Source: QHXW01 sp963752965 (GTDB lineage: Bacteria > Acidobacteriota > Terriglobia > Bryobacterales > Bryobacteraceae). From it: 64,000 bases of DNA. The first letter of the stretch is position 1; each line of letters opens with the position of its first letter. Positions 16,899 to 26,262 of this stretch are shown piece after piece. The notes below the pieces were generated by a model that searched no databases, had not been told where the DNA came from, and saw only the letters and a program-made list of their open reading frames with translations. The translations under genes were made by a program, and so were the position numbers. The DNA is taken from NCBI GenBank assembly GCA_963752965.1, contig CAVWAJ010000006.1, forward strand, positions 62,001 to 126,000. The letters are read 5' to 3'.

Positions 16899-17520
16899 TT
16901 ACGCAACTTCGCGCCAGCTATATCGATGATGAAGGCCACCGAGACGGGAAGTGGAGATCACCGTCGCAGACGGAGAAGGTTTGCTTTCCACTGGACGTCG
17001 AATCGGCGTGTCTTTATCGAGGGAATCGTGAATCCGGTCGTCGTGATAGTAGTTGACGTAATCACGAACGAGCCGCCGGAGATGCTGTTCGTTCAGCGCG
17101 ATGACATGATCGAGAATCTCGCGGCGGCAGCTTCCGACCCAGCGTTCCGCAACCCCATTTTGCCAGGGTGCCTGCACACTCGTGCGTTTCGGCTTAAGAC
17201 CCGTTGCCTTCAGGAAGGCAATCACATCGGCATCGAATTTCGAGTCGTGGTCGAAGATGGCATAACGGTACCGAACCGCGTCGGGAAATGCTTCACGCAG
17301 CTGTTGCACAACCCAATCAGCGGTTGGATGACGAGTAACGTTGAAATGCAGAATCCTGCGTCGGCCATGCTCGATTACGAAGGAGCAATACTGGAGCTGG
17401 AATGTCAAGGTGGGCACGGTGAAGAAGTCGAAGGCGACGATCACCTCGCGGTGATTCTTGAGGAAGGTCAGCCAGCGCTGGCCGGAATTACCATGACGAC
17501 GAATGCGCCGCAGGTATCGA
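16899..17520 (-). pseudogene. rve-type (IS3/IS481-like) transposase, 5'-truncated copy
   Basis: It holds the C-terminal ~200 residues of the transposase found complete at 59374-60414: DDE residues in VIVAFDFFTVPT, AIFDHDSKFDAD and NGVAERWVGSCRREILD, ending HHRYSWREVA. Homology begins at RYLRR...HG (about 17520) and the first ~150 residues are missing. The reading frame runs on upstream into unrelated sequence belonging to the cytidine deaminase locus. It is divergent from the full copy, so an older insertion. Confidence 0.8.
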
Positions 17521-17551
17521 GGCGGGGCAATTGCAGACCAAGCCCGCCAAG

Positions 17552-17962
17552 CTATGGCTTCAACGGCAGCAATTCCAGCACACGAACTTTGTATGGGCGG
17601 GCGAGGGTTCCGACGATAACCCAAGTGTCGCGATTGAAGTCGCTGATGACCTCGCGACACCTTCCGCACGGTGCCATAATTTCGGGCGCATTTGGTCCGC
17701 CGCCGCCCAGAGCCACGATGGTCGCGATATCGCGGTGTCCACGCGCCACCGCATGACATATCGCCGCCACTTCCCCGCAGACGTCCGCAAAACCTACGTC
17801 CGCTTCGATATGGATTCCTGCAAAGACCTCGCCGGACGCGGTGCGCAGGGCTGCGGCGACTTCATGGCGGCCCTCCAGGTACAGGCGTTTCCTCGCTTCT
17901 TGAGCGGCTTCGATCAGTTCTCGGTCGTTGGCATCCAGTTCCACAGTCGTCATCTCTCGCAT
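17552..17962 (-). CDS. Cytidine deaminase-like zinc hydrolase
   Basis: The protein has 136 residues, the usual size of tetrameric cytidine deaminases. Zinc and catalytic motifs are complete: Cys-x-Glu in FADVCGEVAAI and MAPCGRCREVISDF. The substrate loop HIEADVGF differs from the usual sequence of housekeeping cytidine deaminases, so blasticidin-deaminase-like or other nucleoside specificity is possible. The start is ATG 17962 or ATG 17953. The truncated IS begins only ~30 bases after the stop, so the original downstream neighbour is lost. Confidence 0.83.
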   Translation of the reverse strand: MREMTTVELDANDRELIEAAQEARKRLYLEGRHEVAAALRTASGEVFAGIHIEADVGFADVCGEVAAICHAVARGHRDIATIVALGGGGPNAPEIMAPCGRCREVISDFNRDTWVIVGTLARPYKVRVLELLPLKP

Positions 17963-18102
17963 TCCATATGCTGCCAGACGTCATCTAGGCCCAGCCATGC
18001 CCATGCCTCCGGCACCGATCGAGTCGAGTGCGGCTTTAAGAATACAGCCTCCTGATCGGGCATTCAAGCTACTCGTGCGTGGTCCGGGCAGCCCAAGGGT
18101 GA

Positions 18103-18333
18103 GAAACGGGACTCTATCCGGAAGACGAGGCCGGGCGGGAACGCCGGCGCGCCCAAGTTCGCCGCGAACTCGCCGCACGTTACGCCGGGTACGCGGACAA
18201 GTATCGTGACGCCCTGGTCAAATTCTACGGCGACGAGCGCGGCCGGAAAGTTCGCTACGCGCAAGCTTTCGAGGTCTGCGAGTACGGCCGCCAACGGTCG
18301 CAGGATGAGCTGCGGCAGATGTTTCCGTTTTGA
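18103..18333 (+). pseudogene. C-terminal remnant of an unidentified protein
   Basis: There is an open frame without start codon, ending TGA 18331-18333. It reads as credible helical protein (RYAGYADKYRDALVKFYG, YAQAFEVCEYGRQRSQDELR, then QMFPF). It is closed upstream by TGA at 18100-18102. I do not recognise the family. It looks like the tail of a decayed gene just before the sugar-isomerase gene. Confidence 0.35.
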
Positions 18334-18449
18334 GTTAGCCGATCGGGTGTATACTCCTGTTGGCTGAGAAACGAAATCAAATCCGGCGGCGCAGCCCCCA
18401 TGGGTTCGCCGCGCCGCCGGCAGTTGGTAATGTCAGTTCTCGATTCCCA

Positions 18450-19325
18450 ATGCTCTCCATCGGATTTCACACGGATGCGTTCAACTCCAGCTATTGGAGT
18501 TTCGATCAGTGCCTGGCCTGGGCGCAGCGCCAGGGCTTGCATTACATCGAGTGCGGCGCCATTGACGGCGTGAGCTGGATTCACGGGCTCGGCTACCAGC
18601 CGCACGTAGCGCTCTGGCAGGACCCGCTGCAACTGCGCCGCAAAATGGATAGTCTTGGGATCGCCTTCTCTCAAATCGATGCCGCATTCCCGCTCTCAAT
18701 CCCCGAAGGCGCTACGCTGGGGGTCGAGTACATCCTCCACACGATTCGCTGGGCAAAACTGGCCGGCTGCCCGCGCGTGGATACCACCGATGATCGTTAT
18801 GCGCCCAAGGGAATGACCGAACGCGAGACGCTCGACATGATGCGCGCCATTTATCGCCGGATCGTTCCCGTTGCTGAGGACTACCAGATCACGATCAATA
18901 TCGAACCGCACGGCTATTTCACCACCAAGCCCGAGTTCATGGCCGAGATGCTTGCCTTCGTAGACTCGCCCAACCTGCGCATGAACATGGATACCGGTAA
19001 CACCTTCATCGCCGGACAGGACCCGGTCGCTTTCCTGCGCTCGTTCGTTCCTAAGGTGAGCCACGTCCATATCAAGGATGTTAGTGAGAGCCTGGCCGCT
19101 ACCGTGCGCGGCGACCTGACCGGGATCGCCGTAAGCCACTGCGCGCTGGGCGACGGCATCAACTCCCAGAATATCGTTCGTGCGGTCGAAATGCTGGCGG
19201 CCGCGGGTTACGACGGCGTGCTGAGTATCGAGTGTGAAGGCCAAGGCGGGCCCATGATTGAAAAAAGCCTCTCCTGGCTGCGAGGCGTCGTCGCTCAGGC
19301 GATGCGGCAGGCTGCTGAGGCATAG
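18450..19325 (+). CDS. TIM-barrel sugar-phosphate isomerase/epimerase family protein
   Basis: The protein has 291 residues in the AP-endonuclease-2-like (xylose isomerase-like TIM barrel) family. Motifs with metal-binding acidic and His residues are visible: YIECGAIDGVSWIHG, INIEPHGYF, NMDTGNTF, VSHVHIKDV and LSIECEGQ. The chosen start is ATG 18450 (MLSIGFHTDAFN), where homologues begin; an upstream TTG at 18360 adds 30 Arg/Pro-rich residues without support. It is in line with the ThuA-like and Gfo/Idh genes, a set common in Acidobacteriota and Planctomycetes carbohydrate clusters. The substrate is not deducible. Confidence 0.85.
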   Translation: MLSIGFHTDAFNSSYWSFDQCLAWAQRQGLHYIECGAIDGVSWIHGLGYQPHVALWQDPLQLRRKMDSLGIAFSQIDAAFPLSIPEGATLGVEYILHTIRWAKLAGCPRVDTTDDRYAPKGMTERETLDMMRAIYRRIVPVAEDYQITINIEPHGYFTTKPEFMAEMLAFVDSPNLRMNMDTGNTFIAGQDPVAFLRSFVPKVSHVHIKDVSESLAATVRGDLTGIAVSHCALGDGINSQNIVRAVEMLAAAGYDGVLSIECEGQGGPMIEKSLSWLRGVVAQAMRQAAEA

Positions 19326-19341
19326 ACCGAAAGGCAAGTTC

Positions 19342-20814
19342 ATGCGACTGGTGATAATCGCGGTCCTGATGATCCCGGTGCTCCACGCCCAGCAAACTGT
19401 GGCTCGCGTGAAGACACTGATCCTGACCGGAGAAAGCGACGCTCAGTACCACGACTGGCGGGTGTCTACGCCATTTCTGCGAAGTCTTCTGGAACGTACG
19501 GGCCGCTTCGATGTGAAGGTCGAGGAGCAGCCGTCCGGCGTGACCGCGAACACTCTGCGGCCCTTCGATCTGCTGGTGCTTAACTACATGGGCACACGCT
19601 GGGGCGCGGAAACCGAGCAGGCCGTGGAGGAATTCGTCCGCAGCGGCAAAGGGCTCCTTTCGTTTCACGGAGTCACCTACGGACCGCTGTGCGGCATGAA
19701 GTACGACGATGCGGCGCAGCGCTGGAACCCCGGACCTGACGCCGGCTGGCCCGCTTATGCCTCTCTGATCGGTGCGCGCTGGAAGCCGTCGAACATCGGG
19801 CATGGCAAGCGGCACGTTTTCGTGGTGAAGTGGACGAATCGTGATCATCCAATCAGCCGGGGGCTCGCCCCGGAGTTTCTGGCGAACGACGAACTCTACC
19901 ACCGGCTGGATTTGCTACCCGAGACCAAAGTGCTGGCCACGGCGTTCAGCGATGCCGCGACCGGCGGCACGGGCAACGATGAGCCGATCATCTGGACGAC
20001 GGCGTTCGGCAAAGGCCGTTCGGTCCACATCACACTGGGTCATGATCTTACTGCGATGTCGCAGCCCGGCTTTGTCGTGGCATTTGCGCGAGCGGCCGAG
20101 TGGGCCACGACCGGTCAGGTGACTTTACCCGCGTCCATTCCCCTGTTCGCCAGGAAAGAAAGTGCCGTCCGTGTGATGGCTGTTACCGGCGGCCATTCGT
20201 ACCCGGTCTCTTTTTACACGCTGTTCGAGGGACAGGAGGACGTCGTTTGGTCGCACGCCACTTCGCCGCGTGAGGCGTTCACGCCTGACTTGATTAGCCG
20301 CTTCGACGTGATTGTACTGCACGACATGTGGGAGGACCTCGATCCCGCGGCACGCGATTCACTGCGCGCGTTTGTCGAGGCGGGCAAGGGCATCGTTGCC
20401 ATTCATCACGCCATCGTCGACTACACGGCTTGGCCCTGGTGGTGGCAGGAAGTGATTGGCGGAAAATTCTTCGTTAAGGAACAGCCCGGCCATCCGGCCT
20501 CCGCATATAAGGAGGACGTGGAGATGGCCGTGACGCGGACCGAACTGGGTGCGTCGCACCCGGTCACGCGCGACGTTCCGCCTCTTGTCGTCGACGACGA
20601 AGCCTATCGGGGCATGTGGCATTCTTCTCAAATCCAGGTGCTCATGGAAACGGCATTTCCGTTGAACGACCGGCCGGTGGTTTACATCGGCCCGCATCCA
20701 AAGGCCCGCGTCGTCTACATCCAGTTGGGCCACAGCGATTCAACGATGCGGTATCCGGGCTACCGGAAACTCGTGCGCAACACCATCCTATGGAGCGCAC
20801 GCCGGCTGAATTGA
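19342..20814 (+). CDS. Secreted protein with two tandem ThuA domains
   Basis: The protein has 490 residues and starts at ATG 19342 with a signal peptide (MRLVIIAVLMIPVLHAQQ; likely cleavage after HA). Residues ~25-245 and ~265-485 are two ThuA-like glutamine-amidotransferase-fold domains. Each has the family blocks: KGLLSFHGVTYG then HVFVVKWTNRDHPI, and KGIVAIHHAIVDY then MAVTRTELGASHPVT. ThuA proteins are linked to trehalose and other sugar use; a catalytic role is uncertain. Its stop overlaps the start of the next gene, so the two are co-translated. Confidence 0.85.
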   Translation: MRLVIIAVLMIPVLHAQQTVARVKTLILTGESDAQYHDWRVSTPFLRSLLERTGRFDVKVEEQPSGVTANTLRPFDLLVLNYMGTRWGAETEQAVEEFVRSGKGLLSFHGVTYGPLCGMKYDDAAQRWNPGPDAGWPAYASLIGARWKPSNIGHGKRHVFVVKWTNRDHPISRGLAPEFLANDELYHRLDLLPETKVLATAFSDAATGGTGNDEPIIWTTAFGKGRSVHITLGHDLTAMSQPGFVVAFARAAEWATTGQVTLPASIPLFARKESAVRVMAVTGGHSYPVSFYTLFEGQEDVVWSHATSPREAFTPDLISRFDVIVLHDMWEDLDPAARDSLRAFVEAGKGIVAIHHAIVDYTAWPWWWQEVIGGKFFVKEQPGHPASAYKEDVEMAVTRTELGASHPVTRDVPPLVVDDEAYRGMWHSSQIQVLMETAFPLNDRPVVYIGPHPKARVVYIQLGHSDSTMRYPGYRKLVRNTILWSARRLN

Positions 20815-22151
20815 TGTCGAGCGATGACGAGACGACAGAAGCTATGAAACCGAACCAGAGTCATGAGGCGGCGTCACGCCGCGATTTTTTGAAGGCCGCT
20901 GCACCGGCAGCGATGCTCGGCGGCCTGGCTCTTCCCAATGTTCACGCCGCCGGCAGCGACGTCATTCGCGTCGGTGTGATCGGCTGCGGCGGCCGCGGTG
21001 AAGCTGCCGCGCAGAACGCCATGAACGCCGGCAAGGACGTGCGCATCGCAGCCATGGGAGACATCCTGCTCGATCGCATCCAGGAGAAGCGCACCGCGCT
21101 GAAGCTGAAGTATCCCGATCAGGTGGCCGTTCCTGACGACCATTGCTTCACCGGCTTCGACGCTTACAAACGCGTGATCGAGGCATCCGATGTGGTCATC
21201 ATTGCCAACGCAGCGAAATTCCACGCGCTGCACGCGCGCACAGCGATCGAGGCCGGAAAACACGTCTTCGTCGAAAAGCCGCACGCCATTGACCCGGTCG
21301 GAATCAAAACGCTTCGCGCCGCCTGCGAGCTGGCGAAAGCAAAAAGGTTATCCATTGTTTCGGGGTTGCAGAGCCGCTATCACCCCGGCTACATCGATGT
21401 GATGAACCGCGTCCACGACGGCGCCATCGGCGACATCGTCGCGATTCAGGAGACCTGGCTGCGCGAACCCTATGTGCTGTACCCTCGACGCCCGGGCATG
21501 AAGGAAGTGGAATACCAGGCCAGCAACCAATACCATTTCCACTGGCTCTCTGGCGACGACGTTCCCCAGACCTTGATTCACAATCTCGACCGCTCGAGTT
21601 GGGCGCTGCACAACGCGGCGCCGGTCCGCTCCTACGGCATGGGTGGGCGTTCGACCCTTCACGGCGAGATCTATGGCGATGTATTCGACCATCACTCGGT
21701 GGTTTACGATTTCCCGAACGGCGTTCGCGTTTACGCGCTGTGCCGCACCATCGACAACTGCTACAACGAGAACTCCAGTCTGATCCTGGGCACGAAAGGG
21801 CGCTGCGACCTGCTCCAGCTTCACATCACTGGCGAGACCAACTGGAAGTCGCCGGCGGCGAAATCGAAGGACAGCGCCTATGACCTGGAGCATGTCGTGC
21901 TATTCAACGGCATCCGCACCGGCAGGCCGGTCAACAACGGTGACTACATGGTCCGCAGCACGCAAATCGGTTTAATCGGCCAATTCTCCTGCTACACCGG
22001 CAGGCAGGTCGCGTGGGAGGAATTCGATAAATCGCAGTTCTACTACCCGCCCCTGCCTGAGAACGTAACCCTAGATATGGAGCCACCGGTCAAGCCGGGC
22101 CCCGACGGGCTCTATCCGGTGTTCGTGCCCGGTGCTACGAAGCTGCTGTAG
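20814..22151 (+). CDS. Tat-exported Gfo/Idh/MocA family oxidoreductase
   Basis: The protein has 445 residues from ATG 20814, which overlaps the ThuA gene stop (TGATG); an alternative ATG is at 20844. The twin-arginine signal is SRRDFLKAAAPAAMLGG. The Rossmann motif is RVGVIGCGGRGEAA, and the EKP motif of the family is HVFVEKPHAID. The C-terminal half is the family's beta-sheet domain. Such exported Gfo/Idh/MocA proteins probably use a tightly bound NAD(P) and act on sugar derivatives; the substrate is unknown. It forms an operon with the ThuA gene and probably the TIM-barrel gene. Confidence 0.9.
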   Translation: MSSDDETTEAMKPNQSHEAASRRDFLKAAAPAAMLGGLALPNVHAAGSDVIRVGVIGCGGRGEAAAQNAMNAGKDVRIAAMGDILLDRIQEKRTALKLKYPDQVAVPDDHCFTGFDAYKRVIEASDVVIIANAAKFHALHARTAIEAGKHVFVEKPHAIDPVGIKTLRAACELAKAKRLSIVSGLQSRYHPGYIDVMNRVHDGAIGDIVAIQETWLREPYVLYPRRPGMKEVEYQASNQYHFHWLSGDDVPQTLIHNLDRSSWALHNAAPVRSYGMGGRSTLHGEIYGDVFDHHSVVYDFPNGVRVYALCRTIDNCYNENSSLILGTKGRCDLLQLHITGETNWKSPAAKSKDSAYDLEHVVLFNGIRTGRPVNNGDYMVRSTQIGLIGQFSCYTGRQVAWEEFDKSQFYYPPLPENVTLDMEPPVKPGPDGLYPVFVPGATKLL

Positions 22152-22218
22152 CGCGATCGAATGCGTGGGCACTCGGCGAAAAAAGCACACCTACTGTCAA
22201 GCGTTGAACAGGCTGAAT

Positions 22219-23208
22219 CTAATGAGCGCAGGGACCTCGTTTCCTCGTCGCAAGCCTGACTGCGAATTCCAGAGCGCGAACCAGGCTCGTAGTTGACGCG
22301 ACTCCTTTACCTGCTATGTCGAAGGCCGTGCCATGATCAACCGAAGTACGAATGATGGGCAAGCCCAGCGTGATGTTGACGCCCCCTTCGAAGTCAAGCA
22401 GTTTCAGCGGTATGTGGCCTTGGTCATGGTACATACAGACGATGGCGTCGAACTTCTTCTTCTCTACGGCCAGGTAAAAAAGCGTGTCCGGCGGAAAGGG
22501 GCCTTCCACCGGCATGCCTTGGCTTTTGGCCCACTCAACAGCGGGCCGGATTTCGGTGATGTCCTCGTCTCCAAATAAACCGTTCTCACCGGCGTGTGGA
22601 TTGAGGCCAGCAACCGCAATTCGTGGATTCTCCTTCAGTCGTTTCAGAGCCTCGACAGTCAGGCGGATGATCATGCAGATGCGCTCTTTCTTAGCCAGTT
22701 TGATGGCGCCAGCCAATGAAACATGCGTACTGACGTGGGTGACGATCAACTGCTCAGAGGCCAACATGATGGTCACGTCCTCCACGCCGCACTCTTTGCC
22801 GATCAATTCCGTGTGGCCCGTGAAACTCGCATCGGTGAGCTGGGTGGCCTCCTTGTTCATCGGAAGCGTGACTACCGCCGCGATGTCTCCGGCGAGCGCC
22901 GCGCGCGTCGCTGCGATGACGTACTCGCGCCCTGCCTGGCCGGACTTGGCGCTGAGTTTTCCCGGTGTGACATCCGCGCGCCGCATGATGCCCTGATCCA
23001 TTACGTTTAGGCACTCGGGATCATGGTCTCGCGGACCACCGCATTGGCGCAGCCGTAGGCGATAACCGAGTAGCTCATCGTAGTATTTGAGAACTGCCAG
23101 GTCACCATAGGCAAGGAAAGGATGGTTCAATTCCTTGTTAGCACAGGCTTTTAAAAGAATCTCCGGCCCAACGCCGCTGGAATCTCCCGTCGTGATGCCG
23201 TATAGCAT
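22219..23208 (-). CDS. pdxA2: PdxA2-type 4-phospho-D-threonate (four-carbon acid phosphate) dehydrogenase
   Basis: The protein has 329 residues. It starts MLYGITTGDSSGVGPEILLK, and the PdxA metal and NAD motifs are visible (THVSTHVSLAGA, GLNPHAGENGLFG, YHDQGHIPLK, RTSVDHGTAFDIA). The start is ATG 23208, 2 bases after the stop of the kinase gene; a longer frame reaching 23403 runs antiparallel to nothing useful and overlaps the kinase. Next to a DUF1537 kinase, the PdxA2 role (oxidative decarboxylation of 4-phospho-D-threonate or -erythronate to dihydroxyacetone phosphate) is much more likely than pyridoxal synthesis. Confidence 0.88.
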   Translation of the reverse strand: MLYGITTGDSSGVGPEILLKACANKELNHPFLAYGDLAVLKYYDELLGYRLRLRQCGGPRDHDPECLNVMDQGIMRRADVTPGKLSAKSGQAGREYVIAATRAALAGDIAAVVTLPMNKEATQLTDASFTGHTELIGKECGVEDVTIMLASEQLIVTHVSTHVSLAGAIKLAKKERICMIIRLTVEALKRLKENPRIAVAGLNPHAGENGLFGDEDITEIRPAVEWAKSQGMPVEGPFPPDTLFYLAVEKKKFDAIVCMYHDQGHIPLKLLDFEGGVNITLGLPIIRTSVDHGTAFDIAGKGVASTTSLVRALEFAVRLATRKRGPCAH

Positions 23209-23210
23209 GG

Positions 23211-24395
23211 CTACTCCCCAACCCGTTCGGGCAACAGCTTTCGTATTCTGCACAAGACGTCGGGTTCGGCGAATCCTCCCGCCTTGGTAATGAGGTATAG
23301 ACTCCGCGAAGCATGGGAGTCCGGGGCAGGCGGTCCGCTTAGCGAGACGCGGCTTAGCGGAACGCCGGGGACCAGTTCGCAAATCGCCTCGACATCTGAG
23401 CACTCAAGGGCCCCAAGTATACCGCTAGCAGTGTCACCGCCGAAGACTACCAAGGCGTCCACTTTTGACTGGCACAGAATCCGGCGGACGGCACCGCCTA
23501 GCTCTTGGGTGATTGCCGCGCTCGGCCGCACATCGCAGTTGCCCGTTTTGAGCAAAACCCAACCGGATTCCGACAGTGCGCGCGGTGCTTCAGAATCGTC
23601 CGCTGTGCGCCAGCCCTTCCGTCTCACGTGCCGGATCTGGGCTTGGGAAACCGGATTCAGGCTGCCGTTGACGACCAGGCAACTGCGAATCTGTGGATAA
23701 CAGGGCCGTACCTTGCGTCGCGCAATTTGTTCGGCGATGTGCTGTGCGAGGGATGCCGGCCCTGCGGCCAGCCGGCCCGCTGCCCGGCTTGTTATGAAAC
23801 GTGCCGCTTCTGAAATCTCATCCTCACACTCGCCATCGCAAATGTAGATGGCACGCTTCATCTCCGCTCGCAAATCGGTCACTCGGATTGAAATCACAGG
23901 TGCGGAACATTCCGGAGAGATCAGCCGCTGGATGTCCGCTTCGCGTACCGGATCGAGCGGATCTGCCGCAAACGGTGTTTCGTTTACGGGTATACCATTC
24001 ACATACAGATGTCCATTCCGGACGGTACGTCCCATTCGCGGGTAAGCCGGAACATAGAACAGCGGTAACTGTGGATACGCTTGGGCTAATGCATTCAATT
24101 CGCTGCCTATGTTACCCCTCAAGGTCGAGTCCGTCTTCTTGTAGATCAATGACACTCCTTGAGACTGGCAAAGGCTCGCCAGCCTACGAACGCATTCGGC
24201 CGCTGCGCCGGTGGACAGATGCCGGCTCTCGGTGTCGAAGGTCAGGGAGATGGGAGAAGGGCGGGTAAACTGCCACTCGGGTTGGCATAGGTTGGTTGTG
24301 ACCCACCCTGTCATTCCATGCTCTGCGAACTTAGCCCCGACTTCCAGGGCGCCTGTGAGATCATCCGCGATGGCAACAACCTGCGGGCCGGACAT
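23211..24395 (-). CDS. dtnK: Four-carbon acid sugar kinase (DtnK/DenK/OtnK family, DUF1537)
   Basis: The protein has 394 residues. It starts MSGPQVVAIADDLTGALEVG, with the family's ADDLTGA motif. Other blocks are YKKTDSTLRGNIGSE, the PAYPRMGRTVRNGHLYVNG substrate region and ATP-site VFGGDTASGI. The preferred start is ATG 24395 with a GGTGGGGGG Shine-Dalgarno; an alternative start at 24455 adds 20 residues. It phosphorylates C4 sugar acids such as D-threonate; exact specificity is unknown. It is coupled to pdxA2. An IS256 copy sits ~110 bases upstream in the same orientation and may have separated the gene from its native promoter. Confidence 0.88.
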   Translation of the reverse strand: MSGPQVVAIADDLTGALEVGAKFAEHGMTGWVTTNLCQPEWQFTRPSPISLTFDTESRHLSTGAAAECVRRLASLCQSQGVSLIYKKTDSTLRGNIGSELNALAQAYPQLPLFYVPAYPRMGRTVRNGHLYVNGIPVNETPFAADPLDPVREADIQRLISPECSAPVISIRVTDLRAEMKRAIYICDGECEDEISEAARFITSRAAGRLAAGPASLAQHIAEQIARRKVRPCYPQIRSCLVVNGSLNPVSQAQIRHVRRKGWRTADDSEAPRALSESGWVLLKTGNCDVRPSAAITQELGGAVRRILCQSKVDALVVFGGDTASGILGALECSDVEAICELVPGVPLSRVSLSGPPAPDSHASRSLYLITKAGGFAEPDVLCRIRKLLPERVGE

Positions 24396-24505
24396 TTCAA
24401 TGGCCCCCCACCGCAGCACGCTGCTCAGCATTGTTTGGAGAAGCAAAGCAGACAAACGGCCTGACCCGTCACGAACAGCAGTCTCGGAACTGCCGGGCTG
24501 AGCAG

Positions 24506-25950
24506 GAGAATGCCCGGATCTCCGTTGAAAGTTAGCGACCCTCGACCCTCATAGGCTACGCGACGGCAGTTCGCTTCGCAATCGGCTTCTGGGAAACCGC
24601 ATTGGTCATGGCGGACAGGAGCACTGGAATCTGGCGATGGCCGATGACTTTGCGGAACTGCCGCTCGGCAACCAGCAATCCAGATCCAACCCAGCGCTCG
24701 ATCTGATCGCCGGGCTGCCAGCGTTTCACGTTCCGGCAGACGGTTTCGACGATGGAGAAGGCAGATTCGATGACGTTGGTGCAGCTCAGTGTCCGGCGGA
24801 GTTGATCCGGTACCCGCAGCCGATGGACTGTGAGCGTCTCCTCCATGCCCTCTTCCAGGCTGCGCGCCGCGCTCGGATTGAGATCCATCAGTTCACGGTG
24901 CAATTTCTCCAAGGCGCGTTTGGCGTCGGAGTACTCCGACATGGCGTAGGCGTTCTGGAGTTTCTTTTTGATATCGCCTTTATGTTCGTCGGGCAAGTGA
25001 TCCACGACGTTCCGTTTCTTATGGACCTGACAACGTTGGATGAAAGCCGCTTCCCCGGCATGGCGGCGCACCGCCGCGTGCAGCGCTTTGCCACCGTCCA
25101 GAATGTAAAGCCGCGGCGTCGAAAAGTCCAACCCTCGCTCCACCAACTCGCCCAACAGAGCGCTCACCACGGTCGCGTTCTCCGTCGCCCCCTCGCGGAT
25201 GCCCAGCACGGTCTTGGTTCCATCGCAGCCAATGCCAAGGGCTACGATCATCTGCCGGTCTTTGAATGGAGTCCCGTCGATCAGCACCGCGCATAAGCGC
25301 AACTCGCCCAGCGGCCGCTCCATCAACTGTTTCACCTTCTCCCGGCTGGCTTCGATGAAGTTCTCACTAACCGCCGACTTCTCGATTCCGTAGGCATTCT
25401 GGAAATCCTTCACCACGGCTCCGTAGTTGCGCGTCGAGAGTCCGCGCATCATCTTGTCCCACACGCTCGCTTGCATTGGCCCACTACGCTGAAACAATTC
25501 GTAGCTGCCTAAATGCTGTTCCCGTTTGTCAGCCGTGCGTAGGCGCGTTCTGCGGATCGGCACCTTCTGGCCGTCCACCACGCAATAACCATCTTCCTTG
25601 CCCCAACGCTGTGCCCTGCGCCCTTCGTGTTGCTGGTGGCGCTCACCGGCCAGCGACTTTACTTCCTCGTCCATCACCAGGTGCATCAGTTCCAGACCAG
25701 CCTGCCGCAGCAAGTTGCCCACGCCCTGCTGTAACAAGCCGACGATCTCGGCCAGCGGAAGGATCATCTGGATGTTGGGATTCTGTTCGATGGCGATCCG
25801 GCGGAACTGCTGCACGGCCCGTTGTTGTTCTATCTGGTATCGTCTCTTCATAGCGACTCTCTCCTTTTTCTTGGCAGAAAAATCGACCCTCGGCCCATTA
25901 TGGCCGGGGGTTTGAGAGTCGCTACTTTCTACGAACTATCGGGCATCCTC
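24506..25950 (-). mobile_element. IS256-family insertion sequence, copy B (complete)
   Basis: It is 1445 bases long with the same ends as copy A (9942-11386). It is flanked by its own 8-base target duplication, CTGAGCAG, at 24498-24505 and 25951-25958. The two copies lie in direct orientation 14.6 kb apart. Confidence 0.95.
24556..25851 (-). CDS. IS256-family transposase, copy B
   Basis: The 431-residue protein is identical to copy A in every residue read. The DDE residues are in LIDGTPF, YILDGGKAL and CTNVIESAF. Transcription runs toward the dtnK-pdxA2 pair, 160 bases from the kinase start, so read-through or an outward promoter could now drive those genes. Confidence 0.95.
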   Translation of the reverse strand: MKRRYQIEQQRAVQQFRRIAIEQNPNIQMILPLAEIVGLLQQGVGNLLRQAGLELMHLVMDEEVKSLAGERHQQHEGRRAQRWGKEDGYCVVDGQKVPIRRTRLRTADKREQHLGSYELFQRSGPMQASVWDKMMRGLSTRNYGAVVKDFQNAYGIEKSAVSENFIEASREKVKQLMERPLGELRLCAVLIDGTPFKDRQMIVALGIGCDGTKTVLGIREGATENATVVSALLGELVERGLDFSTPRLYILDGGKALHAAVRRHAGEAAFIQRCQVHKKRNVVDHLPDEHKGDIKKKLQNAYAMSEYSDAKRALEKLHRELMDLNPSAARSLEEGMEETLTVHRLRVPDQLRRTLSCTNVIESAFSIVETVCRNVKRWQPGDQIERWVGSGLLVAERQFRKVIGHRQIPVLLSAMTNAVSQKPIAKRTAVA

Positions 25951-26157
25951 CTGAGCAGGACCCCATACAGCGGCGCGTGCGTCACCTGCTCTCTTTGTCT
26001 CATTCGGTGCTGAATGACACCGGGCATGGGCAACCACCTAGTTCTTGCGATTCGAGTGTACACCCTCACGGTCCGTGAGGCATCCCGCAAGGCGGCGGGA
26101 TGTCATAATCGCGGAACCGAGGCCGACACGGCCTCGCAAAGCTGCTGGTTTCAAAAT

Positions 26158-26262
26158 GTGCAACGGGACTACGTGTTGGCGTCCGGGTTCGATGGCTACC
26201 TGGCCAAACCCATCGACCCCGAAGCGTTCGCTAACCAGATAGAGGTCTTCCTCCCACGGTAA
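26158..26262 (+). pseudogene. 3' scrap of a response-regulator receiver domain
   Basis: About 34 codons read ...YVLASGFDGYLAKPIDPEAF and ...VFLPR, the typical end of a REC domain (conserved Lys-Pro after beta-5, then the alpha-5 helix). Upstream codons in the same frame do not resemble a receiver. It is the end of a destroyed gene next to the IS256 copy. Confidence 0.6.

Noticed and set aside
9934..25958. Composite transposon bounded by two IS256 copies
   Set aside because: Each copy has its own matching 8-base target duplication and the outer flanks do not match each other, so they are independent insertions.
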